Below are positions 1 to 7,230 of a stretch of DNA of 11,283 bases, piece by piece (within the stretch, counting starts at the first letter, position 1; every line of letters starts with the position of its first letter). The notes under the pieces were generated by a model, which was given only the letters and a program-made list of their open reading frames with translations, made no database searches and was not told the origin of the DNA. The stretch covers positions 1 to 11,283 of the forward strand of contig NYSW01000105.1 of assembly GCA_002683195.1 (NCBI GenBank). The letters run 5' to 3'. Both the position numbers and the translations under genes were made by a program. The stretch comes from Phycisphaerae bacterium. GTDB taxonomy: Bacteria > Planctomycetota > Phycisphaerae > Phycisphaerales > SM1A02.

Positions 1-251
1 GCAAGCTGCAGCCCCCCGCTCTGACTCGCAGCGCTATAGACGAAGATGAACGCCTGAAACTGCAGACTTCCCGCAGAGAAAGCGTTCGCAGTTATGAAAC
101 TCCCCGATGTGGAAGAGGTGCCGCCCTGCAACTGGGCGGTGACCCCGACGCCTCCCGGTGCGGCGTGGGTTTCGGCGGCGATGCCACCAAGGGCGGCACA
201 CGGGGCCGCGGCAAGCGTGGTGTACGTCTTCAAACGATTGACGGAACTCAT
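1..251 (-). CDS. Secreted protein with N-terminal signal peptide (partial, C-terminus beyond left edge)
   Basis: On the minus strand an open frame starts at ATG 251 (a second in-frame ATG is at 254) and runs without a stop off the left edge, giving at least 83 residues. A perfect AAGGAG lies at 259-264, 7 nt from ATG 251 and 4 nt from ATG 254, so 251 is preferred. The N-terminus has the form of a Sec signal peptide: basic residues (VNRLK), an Ala/Leu-rich core (LAAAPCAALGGIAA), then a likely cleavage after THA. The mature part is rich in Gly, Ser, Thr, Ala and Phe, as in secreted or cell-surface beta-rich proteins. No domain is recognisable in what remains. It is transcribed away from the radical SAM gene, so the two form a divergent pair with a long gap. 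The function is unknown; secretion is an inference from the signal peptide. Confidence 0.7.
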   Translation of the reverse strand, partial: MSSVNRLKTYTTLAAAPCAALGGIAAETHAAPGGVGVTAQLQGGTSSTSGSFITANAFSAGSLQFQAFIFVYSAASQSGGLQL

Positions 252-254
252 CAT

Positions 255-948
255 CGATCTCCTTGAACTTCAAAATGGCGAGGCAAGTATGTGCCAAGGT
301 CTGGGTGGAGGGACGGGAACAAAGGTTCAGCGAGTATGACGTCAAAACGTCGGACCAGCCGGAACCCGCGGCCGAGAAGCCGCTGGCGAGGATAGCCGAG
401 CGATGAGTGATTTCAAACCATAATTGGAAACATTCCGTGAACGACCCGGGCCGCCCGACACCTACCGCAGGCCAGGAACGTCGCCTCGAATCTCTACCCC
501 ACAGTCCGGGATCACGCCGCAACCATGAGACAGGCCCGCATCCTTTCGGACCCGGGCCGGAGTGGTTGACGCCGAACCGCCGCCCACCTCGAGGTCGCAG
601 CCCTCGCCACCGCCCTGCCCTGATCACCGCCCGCCGACACGGTCATGATGCATGCCGAAGTGGGCGACAATAGGAGCGTCAAGACGGCGAACGCGGATGC
701 CGGCGATGGCGATGACATCACACGCGGATAAAAAGAGCTCTCCGGAATGCTCCTGGCGACGCCGAGAAGTCATTTCTCTCTTTTCGATCTTTTCTTTCCG
801 CCAAAGGCTGGAATTCAGGTCTAGTCGATGCTGCAGCCTGGACTCGATCGGTGGCCGAACCCGAGACTCTTTCGACTCCAATGGCCGGGAGGATCGATTT
901 CCCACCCTGCCCCAAGCGCCAGCGCTCGGGCCACAGGATGACCGACCC
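255..948. other. About 700 bases without a convincing gene, between divergent genes
   Basis: This stretch separates the minus-strand secreted protein from the plus-strand radical SAM gene and should hold both promoters. All longer open frames here are Arg/Pro-rich, lack good ribosome binding sites and resemble nothing known, so they are read as chance frames in GC-rich DNA. The radical SAM frame is open upstream as far as 652, but residues before 949 are Arg/Ser-rich and not protein-like. A 43-codon frame at 275-406 has a more ordinary composition but no ribosome binding site. I could not identify a clear sigma-70 promoter or any RNA gene. Confidence 0.5.
259..264 (-). promoter_or_regulatory. 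Ribosome binding site of the left-edge secreted protein
   Basis: AAGGAG on the minus strand is a full Shine-Dalgarno match and decides between the tandem ATGs: 7 nt of spacing to ATG 251 against 4 nt to ATG 254. It also supports the reading of this partial frame as a real gene. Confidence 0.6.
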
Positions 949-2016
949 ATGAGACGAGACCCAGAGGGGGATGAAGTCGTGATCTCCGGTTCAAACCAAG
1001 ACGCGAGTCAAAGCCAGAGCCGAGATATCCGACTCAAACTGCTCGCCCACCCGGATCGCCTTCTGGGGATTCAGAGCGGACGATTCACACCCCCGATCCT
1101 CGTCGATATCGATCCCGTCGACGGCGTCTGCAATCTCGACTGCGAATGGTGCTGTCAGGCCGCGAGCCGATCAAGTCGACCGACGAAGTTCATGTCCGAA
1201 GCCACGATGAACCGGCTTGGATCTTTCTCCCGCGACTGGGGCGTGAAGTCGTGGCGGATCGCAGGAGATTCGGAGCCGCTCCTCCACAAGGGCATCAATA
1301 CGTTGATCGGCTCAGGGTCCGAGTCCGAGATCGACATGGGCTTGATCACGAATGGCGTGTACCTCGAGCGTCTCACGCCCGATTCGCTGGCGAAACTCGA
1401 CTGGCTCGGAATCAGCCTCGATGCCGGGACCGGGGAGACTTGGAGCCGGCTGAAGAAGAGCCCTGCGAGTAATTTCGAGAAGATCCTCGACAACATCGCA
1501 GACGTCCGATCGAAGGCTCCGACCCTCGACGTGGCGATCAAGTTCCTTCGCTGGAGTTCCACCGAGCATCTTGGCAAGGAGGACTTCGGCCACGGTCTTC
1601 TTCCGGTGATCGAGCCCTCGACCACCGAGGCCGACAATTCAAACGACGTCGAACAAGTCAAGGAGATCGCTGCGGATCTGGGAGTCCGCGCGATCATCAA
1701 GAACGCCTATCCCCGTGATTTCGCCGACAAGTATCGATTCACCAAGTGCCATGCCACACCGCTCGGCGGCGTCTTCGACGCAAGCCACACCTTCCATCTG
1801 TGCTGTGACGCCCGAGGGATCTTCGTGCTGACCGACGATTACACCCGCGATGACTGGCAGGAAATGCCACGACTCTGGGGCGGAGAACGCCACCGGGAAC
1901 TGATCGACTCGATCGATCCGCGCAAGTGCGTCGGATGCGCGAAACATGCGATCAATGAAGTACTCGAGTCCCATCTCATCGTGGGCGACCGGTCGGAGCA
2001 GTTGAACTTCATCTGA
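949..2016 (+). CDS. Radical SAM protein with additional C-terminal cysteines (SPASM/twitch-like)
   Basis: 355 residues from ATG 949. The radical SAM cluster motif CNLDCEWC (C61, C65, C68) would bind the 4Fe-4S cluster that cleaves S-adenosylmethionine. It is followed by GDSEP (106-110), a variant of the family's GGEP motif. The C-terminal third has Cys267, the pair Cys285-Cys286 and a CVGC motif (Cys327, Cys330), a spacing that suggests an auxiliary iron-sulfur cluster as in SPASM or twitch proteins. Start choice: AGGA precedes ATG 949 by 10 nt, but GTG 979 follows an equally good GAGGGGG (964-970), giving 345 residues; both leave the core intact. The substrate cannot be told from sequence. 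Radical SAM/SPASM enzymes modify peptides, cofactors or sugars, and the surrounding glycosyltransferases make a role in surface-glycan chemistry possible. It converges with the gene at 2086-2784 across 69 bases. Confidence 0.85.
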   Translation: MRRDPEGDEVVISGSNQDASQSQSRDIRLKLLAHPDRLLGIQSGRFTPPILVDIDPVDGVCNLDCEWCCQAASRSSRPTKFMSEATMNRLGSFSRDWGVKSWRIAGDSEPLLHKGINTLIGSGSESEIDMGLITNGVYLERLTPDSLAKLDWLGISLDAGTGETWSRLKKSPASNFEKILDNIADVRSKAPTLDVAIKFLRWSSTEHLGKEDFGHGLLPVIEPSTTEADNSNDVEQVKEIAADLGVRAIIKNAYPRDFADKYRFTKCHATPLGGVFDASHTFHLCCDARGIFVLTDDYTRDDWQEMPRLWGGERHRELIDSIDPRKCVGCAKHAINEVLESHLIVGDRSEQLNFI

Positions 2017-2085
2017 CCGGCAGAACAGGCGTCCCCTGCTATCGAAAGACTCCGGCCACGCGACCCGGGCAGAGCCGGGGAGGCG

Positions 2086-2784
2086 CTACCACTCCCCCTT
2101 CACGACCTTCTTGCCTTTCAACTTGACCATCCTCGCAATTATCCTCGAAAGGCCACCGCCGCTCGGGACGAAGAAGCTGCTGTTGCACATGTGTATGAAG
2201 TCATGATCGACGTCACGACGTTCACATCTCACGACACCAAACGATTCCTTGATGAACAAGTCGTGGATTCTCTGAACGTACTCGATGGATTTCCCATTGT
2301 TCTCGGAACGATGATGGCTCCGTGTCTTGGTCTTCGGGAAGGGATTGAAGTCGAGGTTGTATGAAAAAGACACCTGCCCGATCTTGAGCTTCTTGAGTTT
2401 CTTCACAACCCGCTCGTAGTACTTGCTGGTCTTCACGTATTGGTTCCACCGCTTCTTCTTGTACGCGTTCTTCTCATGGTCGTACACGTAGTAACGCTTC
2501 CTGGCCAGGAACTCGTCAACGGTGAATTCGCTGTTGTCGATGATGTCACCGGTTCTGAGATGAATGACGCCGCAATCGCGCCTCGGGATCTCGATCTTCC
2601 GGGTGGATCGAACGTCATCGATCACGTCACGCAGGACCTTGTAGTCGCATGTTTTCGAGGTTCGCTGGTAATACTCGTCAATGATCGTCCCGGGGAATTT
2701 CTCATGACGCGTCTTCCCTTCGGGGAACTGGAAGAAATCACCCAGTCGGTACTTCGCCCAATTGCCATCATTTTCTGACGCCAT
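2086..2784 (-). CDS. Putative fucosyltransferase-like glycosyltransferase (Lys/Tyr-rich)
   Basis: 232 residues from ATG 2784, chosen because GGAG lies 9 nt upstream. An earlier in-frame start at 2883 would add a 33-residue stretch with a short hydrophobic patch and no good ribosome site. HLRTGD (75-80) resembles the HxRxGD nucleotide-sugar motif of GT-B fucosyltransferases (GT11, GT23 and GT65 type). Near the C-terminus, an aspartate-bearing segment with MCNSSFFVPSGGGLSRIIA (199-217) resembles their second conserved motif, an acidic residue followed by a Ser-rich loop. These are weak resemblances, and the protein is shorter than usual for the family. Roughly 12% lysine and many Tyr residues set it apart from its Arg-rich neighbours, which may mean acquisition from a lower-GC source. 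It follows the GT8 gene on the same strand after 272 bases. Alternative reading: an uncharacterised glycan-locus protein. Confidence 0.6.
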   Translation of the reverse strand: MASENDGNWAKYRLGDFFQFPEGKTRHEKFPGTIIDEYYQRTSKTCDYKVLRDVIDDVRSTRKIEIPRRDCGVIHLRTGDIIDNSEFTVDEFLARKRYYVYDHEKNAYKKKRWNQYVKTSKYYERVVKKLKKLKIGQVSFSYNLDFNPFPKTKTRSHHRSENNGKSIEYVQRIHDLFIKESFGVVRCERRDVDHDFIHMCNSSFFVPSGGGLSRIIARMVKLKGKKVVKGEW

Positions 2785-3056
2785 GTCTTCACGCTCCGTT
2801 CCGCCGAGCGGGATCATCCAATGACCCATGTGAACTCGCCAAATGAGAGTCACCACGCACCGGGACACCAATGCTAGCAACACGCCTCTCTTGAGCCGAA
2901 AAACCGAAGGGGGAAGACGATGAACGGGTCGATCGAGCGCAGGCGTGCGGACGACGGGACTTCAGGGCCCCGATCGCAGGTGTTCCCAGGACGACTCGAA
3001 GACCGAGAACCGATGAAACTCATCTGCAGACAGATGCACGAAGACCAGCTGCGAGC

Positions 3057-3932
3057 TCAGGCCAGATCCCAGATCCGCTGCAGACGCTCGTATCCCGGCT
3101 CTCCGCCATCCCAGGGCTTCGGATGCCCGACGTAGTGAAGGATCTTGATCTCTGACAGGTCGAACTGGGGATGCCGCTTCAGTCCGCGTTTCATGTAGTT
3201 GTATGAAGACGAGAAGAAGCGAACATCGTCGAAGGAAGACAAGGCGTAATAGCTGGTGAGGAATCCCTGATCGCTCCCGTCCACCGATTCCACCTTCCCG
3301 AGTTTGTCCCTGATCAAGTCGTAGGTATCAAGTGATGGTCGCAAGACGAAGACACCGGTTTGAATCATTCGAAGCCGGACGTGCTCGGACGGTTCCGGAA
3401 ACACTTCGTGATCGACGGCACACGCGATGCCGTGAGGCTTGAGAGACACGTTCATCAGTTCATCGGAATTCTGCAGTTGCAAGGTGTCGGAATCGATCCA
3501 GCACACCTTGTCATAGTCCGTCAGCTTCCAGCACTCCAGCTTGACGAACGCTTCCAGCCACTTGTGCTTGTAGGGATTGGTCAGAGAAGACAGCGCAACC
3601 CTTCTCGTGATGATGCCGGCATCGACCAACGCACGTTCCTGTTCCGCCGTCGTCGAATCCGTGCAGAAGCACACGAGCGGGAACTCGGTCTTCACCCGAC
3701 GCATCGACCGATGGAGTTTCAGAACACCTTCAAAGTACTCCCGGTTGCAGCTGGTGACCCAGGCGGCACGGCCCGCAGGCTCGAGGTTCTCGAAAGCTCG
3801 AAATTCGTGGCTGGTCTCGTACCACCGTCGCCGAGTCCCCGCATTCGCGGGCCGTCGTCTCGCGAGCAGGTACGCAAGCCCGCCCAGCACGGCAAGCGTC
3901 GAAACGACCAATGACCAGACGAGGAGATCCAT
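3057..3932 (-). CDS. Membrane-anchored GT8-family glycosyltransferase
   Basis: 291 residues from ATG 3932. The longer open frame back to 4169 adds an Arg-rich segment unlike a protein, while 3932 places a hydrophobic helix (about residues 2-24) at the very N-terminus, followed by RRR. That charge pattern favours a cytoplasmic catalytic domain. GT8 hallmarks are clear: the metal-binding DxD in WIDSDT (D147, D149), the QTGVFVLRPS stretch (191-200, cf. the usual NTGVFV), DGSDQGFL (218-225) and the C-terminal HYVGHPKPW (266-274), the HxGxxKPW motif that completes metal/nucleotide binding. Enzymes of this retaining, glycogenin-like family transfer a sugar from a UDP-sugar; the donor and acceptor here are unknown. 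The length is normal for a single-domain GT8. No ideal ribosome site is visible (AAGAGAG lies close to the ATG). It is divergent from the gene at 4229. Confidence 0.85.
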   Translation of the reverse strand: MDLLVWSLVVSTLAVLGGLAYLLARRRPANAGTRRRWYETSHEFRAFENLEPAGRAAWVTSCNREYFEGVLKLHRSMRRVKTEFPLVCFCTDSTTAEQERALVDAGIITRRVALSSLTNPYKHKWLEAFVKLECWKLTDYDKVCWIDSDTLQLQNSDELMNVSLKPHGIACAVDHEVFPEPSEHVRLRMIQTGVFVLRPSLDTYDLIRDKLGKVESVDGSDQGFLTSYYALSSFDDVRFFSSSYNYMKRGLKRHPQFDLSEIKILHYVGHPKPWDGGEPGYERLQRIWDLA

Positions 3933-4228
3933 GGCTCTCTTATATCGCCATTCAGACCCCCTGCGGATTCGTTTTCCAGGAATGGCGGATGCGAGGATCG
4001 GCTCGCCGCCTGATCGGACTCCGGCTCGGGCACCACGCCGCATCAGGGGCGACGAGGAAAGGTGCTCGGCCGCATCCACCCGACGCCATCGATCCGGATC
4101 CGACGTCTTGATCCACCCACCCCGACGCACCAGGAGGAACATGCCTCCCCGATCCACCCGCCGTAACATGAGGCGCCGGGATCACGATCCGCCTTCACGC
4201 TGAACCCGCAAGATTCGGATGGTCGTCG

Positions 4229-4945
4229 ATGCGTACTCTCTTGATTCTCGGCTCGAAGCCTGAACCCGCCCTGCCACCACCGGAAAGCTACACGGAGGTC
4301 GCCTGTGCGAACGCTTCCGGACGCTCGGCGGAAGCGCATCATCTGCCTCGCCCCGTCTTCACGGCCATGACTCCGATCATGGCCACCAACATCGAGGCCG
4401 GGAGGCAGAGTCTTGCGGCATTGACCGGTCTGTCCACGGGGACCGTGTATTTCCTGCGTGAAAGAGATGAAGGCAAGCGCGGCTTTGCCCGCCTTCTCCA
4501 CCGCATCAAGACGTCCAGGAAGAAACCTTTCCATCGAATGCAGCCCTCCTATCTCAAGAGGAAACTACGGTCGATCTCCTATACCCACGACAAGATGATC
4601 GCGATCGGGCCTGAAGAGTACGACACGCTCGTCGAGCGGCTCTGTGATCGGAATCCCGACGTACTCTCGCAATTGAATCGGAAACGCCCGTCCACCGGCG
4701 TCATCGCCCTCGCGCTGGCCATCGATCGAAAGCGATACGACCGCTACATCCTCAGCGGGTTCAGTTTCGAGCTGACCCATTCCTACGCGATCAATCCGGT
4801 GATCGAGAAACGCGGCACGCCCGCCAGCTCCCATGCGGACACCGATGTGATGGTGATCCGGCATCTCGCGAGGAAGGCGGGCAACATCTTCACCACGGAG
4901 AAGGCCGTGCATGAACGCGCGGATGTGCCTTTCTGCCCCGTCTGA
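4229..4945 (+). CDS. Putative sialyltransferase-like protein (GT29/GT42-like motifs)
   Basis: 238 residues; ATG 4229 directly precedes the first beta strand (MRTLLILGSKPEP), so the start fits the fold. Three landmarks recall the CMP-sialic-acid-dependent transferases of GT42/GT29. The first is an N-terminal nucleotide-binding strand-loop, LILGSKPEP (5-13, in the place of the usual GNGPSL), followed by ACANASG (25-31). The second is PSTGVIALALAI with YILSGFSFEL (154-182), matching the 'SSG..A...A...GY.EIYLAGFDFY' pattern. The third is a downstream HADTDVMVIRHL (202-213), where these enzymes carry H/D-E residues. The match is by pattern only; overall similarity is probably low. Location supports it: the CMP-sugar enzyme and NeuB homologue follow on the same strand. 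If right, it would transfer a CMP-activated nonulosonic acid to the surface glycan. No strong ribosome site is visible. Confidence 0.5.
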   Translation: MRTLLILGSKPEPALPPPESYTEVACANASGRSAEAHHLPRPVFTAMTPIMATNIEAGRQSLAALTGLSTGTVYFLRERDEGKRGFARLLHRIKTSRKKPFHRMQPSYLKRKLRSISYTHDKMIAIGPEEYDTLVERLCDRNPDVLSQLNRKRPSTGVIALALAIDRKRYDRYILSGFSFELTHSYAINPVIEKRGTPASSHADTDVMVIRHLARKAGNIFTTEKAVHERADVPFCPV

Positions 4946-4966
4946 TCCGGTAACAACCGAAGGTGA

Positions 4967-5104
4967 TCATATGAAACAGGGTGGATTCTCGAGACCGAGG
5001 GGTTACCGTTTACCTGGGATCGCGGCCACCTCACCTGGGCGTTCGCCACGTTGATCGGGCGCAAGGAGCGACCTGCGATCCTTCGATACCTGAACGGTTC
5101 CTGA
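4967..5104 (+). pseudogene. Possible remnant of an SGNH/acyltransferase C-terminus
   Basis: Between two genes, an open frame without a start codon reads as an ordinary protein end of about 45 residues, with ...GLPFTWDRGHLTWAFATLI... followed by a short basic tail and a stop at 5102-5104. The DRGHLT element fits the DxxH(L/T) motif that carries the catalytic Asp and His at the C-terminus of SGNH/GDSL hydrolase domains, including those appended to OafA-type O-acyltransferases. Nothing upstream encodes the rest of such a domain, since the frame is preceded by stops and the 4229-4945 gene. The simplest reading is a fragment left by deletion. An alternative is a chance frame. An O-acetyltransferase would suit a nonulosonate locus, but that is speculative. 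Confidence 0.3.
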
Positions 5105-5144
5105 GCGAATTCGAACCCATGCCATCCGTCCCCAGAACGCACAC

Positions 5145-6296
5145 ATGAACCACGCCTTGACCATCATCCCCGCTCGCGGCGGTTCCAAGGGCATTCCCCG
5201 AAAGAACCTCTGGCGGTTCAACGGAAAGCCTCTGATCTGCTGGAGCATCGAAGCCGCTCAGGCGGCCGAACTGGTCGGCCCGGTCGTCGTCTCGACGGAC
5301 GATGCGGAAATCGCGGAAGTCAGCCGAGCGGCGGGCGCGCAGGTCGTCATGCGTCCGGCCGCGATCAGCGACGATCTCGCCTCGTCGGAGGATGCGTTGC
5401 TTCATGCGCTGGAAAACCTCGACGCGCCTCCGGACCTGACCGTCTTCCTGCAGTGCACCTCCCCGTTGACCCACAGTGAGGACATCGACGACTGCATCCG
5501 CACCCTCATCGAGGCCGACGCGGACAGCGCCTTCACCGCCACCGAATCACACCGTTTCATCTGGAACAACAAGGCGAACGCCACCGGGGTGAACCACGAC
5601 GGGGCCGAACGCAGGCGGCGACAGGACCTCGAACCCGAATACAGCGAAAATGGCGCGGTCTACGTCATGCGGACCCCGGGCTTTCTGCGATCCCACCACC
5701 GATTCTTCGGGAAGACCGTCATCTCAGAGATGCCCACGAGTCGTTCGTGGGAGATCGACTCCCCCGAAGACATTCGGATCGCTCAGGCACTCGCGGCACT
5801 CTCCGTCACGAACTTTCCTCGGAACGTCGAGGCCGTGGTCTTCGACTTCGATGGAGTCATGACCGACAACGCCGTCTATCTCTCCGAAGACGGGAAGGAA
5901 AGCGTCCGCTGCAATCGCGGTGACGGATGGGGCATCGCCCGCCTGCGCGATGCAGGCATCAGGATGGCCGTGATGTCGAGCGAACTCAACCCGGTCGTTC
6001 GTGCTCGATGCCAGAAGCTCGAACTCGAGTGCTTCCAGGGCCTGGGACGAAGCAAACTCGAAAAGTTCACCGCATGGTGCGCGGAGCACGACCTGAGCCT
6101 CGACCACACCGTGTACATCGGAAACGATGCGAACGATGCCGATTGCCTGGCCGCGGCCGGGGTTGGAGTCGTCCCGGCCGACGCCCACCGATCGGTACGA
6201 CACGTGGCGGATTGGGTGCTGGCCGCCGAAGGCGGCAAGGGAGCCGTCCGCGAACTCTGTGATCTGATCCTTGAAAGGACGGCCAGCAATGGCTGA
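5145..6296 (+). CDS. neuA: CMP-nonulosonate cytidylyltransferase fused to KdsC-type HAD phosphatase
   Basis: 383 residues with two domains. Residues 1-220 form an N-acylneuraminate cytidylyltransferase: the CTP-binding IIPARGGSKGIPRKNL (7-22), QCTSPL (103-108), ENGAVYV (169-175) and WEIDSPED (202-209). This half should make CMP-sialic acid or a related CMP-nonulosonate from the free sugar and CTP. Residues 229-383 are a capless HAD phosphatase of the KdsC/Kdo-8-phosphate phosphatase type: DFDGVMTD (nucleophile D234, D236), MSSE (277-280), K304 in GRSKLEKF, and GNDANDADCLAAAGVG (326-341). A cytidylyltransferase with a C-terminal HAD domain is known from vertebrate CMAS and some bacteria. Here all HAD catalytic residues appear present, so it may dephosphorylate the 9-phosphate product of the adjacent NeuB-like enzyme. 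ATG 5145 begins the first strand; no clear ribosome site is seen. The 3' end overlaps neuB by 8 bp, indicating coupled translation. Confidence 0.92.
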   Translation: MNHALTIIPARGGSKGIPRKNLWRFNGKPLICWSIEAAQAAELVGPVVVSTDDAEIAEVSRAAGAQVVMRPAAISDDLASSEDALLHALENLDAPPDLTVFLQCTSPLTHSEDIDDCIRTLIEADADSAFTATESHRFIWNNKANATGVNHDGAERRRRQDLEPEYSENGAVYVMRTPGFLRSHHRFFGKTVISEMPTSRSWEIDSPEDIRIAQALAALSVTNFPRNVEAVVFDFDGVMTDNAVYLSEDGKESVRCNRGDGWGIARLRDAGIRMAVMSSELNPVVRARCQKLELECFQGLGRSKLEKFTAWCAEHDLSLDHTVYIGNDANDADCLAAAGVGVVPADAHRSVRHVADWVLAAEGGKGAVRELCDLILERTASNG

Positions 6297-7179
6297 CCCT
6301 CCCAGGATCGTCGCAGAAGTCGGCTGCAACCACCGCGGCGACATGAACATTGCTCGGGAACTCGTGGTGGCCGCCGCCCAGTTCTGCAAAGCCGATGTGG
6401 TCAAGTTCCAGAAACGATGCCCGCAGGAGCTGCTCACGACGGACGAATTCGACGCCCCCCATCCCAACCCCATGCACGCCTACGGCGAGACCTACGGCGC
6501 CCATCGCGAGTTCCTGGAGTTCGACGTCGACCAGCATCGCCAGATCCAGGATTGGTGCGTCGAGTTGGGCATTGAATACAGCAGCTCCGTCTGGGACACC
6601 ACATCGGCCAGGGAAATCACCTCCCTGGATCCAGCGTTCATCAAGATCCCCTCCGCCTGCAACCTGCATTGGGAAATGCTGGATTACCTCTGCGTGAACT
6701 ACCGCGGCGAAATACACCTCTCCTTCGGTATGACCACCCATGAAGAAGAGGACGAGATCGTCCAGTTCTTCGAATCCAGGGGTCGCATTGGAGATCTCGT
6801 CGTCTACAGTTGCACCTCCGGGTATCCGGTCGCGTTCGAGGACATCTGCCTCCTGGAAATCACGCGGCTCAAGAAGAAACTCGACGGCAGAGTCAAGGCG
6901 GTCGGTTTCTCCGGACATCACCTCGGGATCGCCGCCGACGTGGCCGCCATGGCGCTCGGCGTTGAATGGATCGAGCGTCACTTCACACTCGATCGAACCT
7001 TGAAAGGCACCGATCATGCGGCGTCGCTGGAGCCAGACGGCATGCGGAGACTCACCCGTGACCTGAGAAATGTGAGGCGCGCCCTGCGGGGCAAGGATCA
7101 AGAGGTGCTCGAGGTCGAGCGCATCCAGCGAGACAAGCTCAAGTTCACCAAACGCGAACACCGGGGTGATCGCGACTGA
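6289..7179 (+). CDS. neuB: NeuB-family nonulosonic acid synthase lacking the SAF domain
   Basis: 296 residues from ATG 6289, preceded by AAAGGA at 9 nt; an upstream TTG (6271) is less likely. The TIM-barrel motifs of sialic acid synthases are all present: AEVGCNHRGD (9-18), VKFQKR (38-43), IKIPSAC (118-124), LSFGMTT (144-150), YSCTSGYP (173-180), GFSGHHLG (206-213), IERHFTLD (228-235) and GTDHAAS (240-246). The enzyme condenses phosphoenolpyruvate with a six-carbon sugar (ManNAc, mannose, a derivative, or its 6-phosphate) to give a nine-carbon acid. Typical NeuB proteins have about 340-350 residues and end in an antifreeze-like SAF domain that helps cover the active site. This one ends just after the barrel with ERIQRDKLKF, apparently a natural subfamily rather than a truncation, since the end is tidy and coding. 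Substrate is therefore uncertain. It overlaps the neuA-HAD gene by 8 bp and lies 51 bases before the first sulfotransferase. Confidence 0.92.
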   Translation: MADPPRIVAEVGCNHRGDMNIARELVVAAAQFCKADVVKFQKRCPQELLTTDEFDAPHPNPMHAYGETYGAHREFLEFDVDQHRQIQDWCVELGIEYSSSVWDTTSAREITSLDPAFIKIPSACNLHWEMLDYLCVNYRGEIHLSFGMTTHEEEDEIVQFFESRGRIGDLVVYSCTSGYPVAFEDICLLEITRLKKKLDGRVKAVGFSGHHLGIAADVAAMALGVEWIERHFTLDRTLKGTDHAASLEPDGMRRLTRDLRNVRRALRGKDQEVLEVERIQRDKLKFTKREHRGDRD

Positions 7180-7218
7180 CGAACATCGCGTGTCGCCCGG
7201 ACCGTTCAACGCAAGACC

Positions 7219-7224
7219 AGGAGG
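7219..7224 (+). promoter_or_regulatory. Ribosome binding site of the first sulfotransferase
   Basis: AGGAGG, a complete Shine-Dalgarno match, sits 6 nt before ATG 7231 and fixes the start of the gene. The 51-base gap after neuB holds no evident terminator, so co-transcription with neuA-neuB is likely. Confidence 0.6.
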
Positions 7225-7230
7225 TTCGAC

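Noticed and set aside
282..297. Sigma-54-like element on the minus strand (TTGGCAC-ATAC-TTGC) upstream of the secreted protein
   Set aside because: The GG to GC spacing is 9 nt, one short of the strict 10 nt of sigma-54 promoters, and it lies only about 30 bases from the start codon.
275..406. 43-codon plus-strand frame starting at ATG 275
   Set aside because: Composition looks ordinary, but there is no ribosome binding site, no recognisable relative, and it overlaps the leader of the minus-strand secreted gene.
512..721. Minus-strand frame with a hydrophobic N-terminus resembling a signal peptide
   Set aside because: No ribosome site at a usable distance, a poor lipobox, and an Arg-rich tail typical of non-coding GC-rich sequence.
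2064..2079. Hairpin CCCGG-GCAGAG-CCGGG between the convergent genes
   Set aside because: Only 5 bp and no T-run on either strand; too weak to call a terminator despite the suitable location.
3021..3036. Hairpin CATCTG-CAGA-CAGATG just after the GT8 gene
   Set aside because: Six base pairs with mixed composition and no T-run on the minus strand; insufficient for a terminator call.
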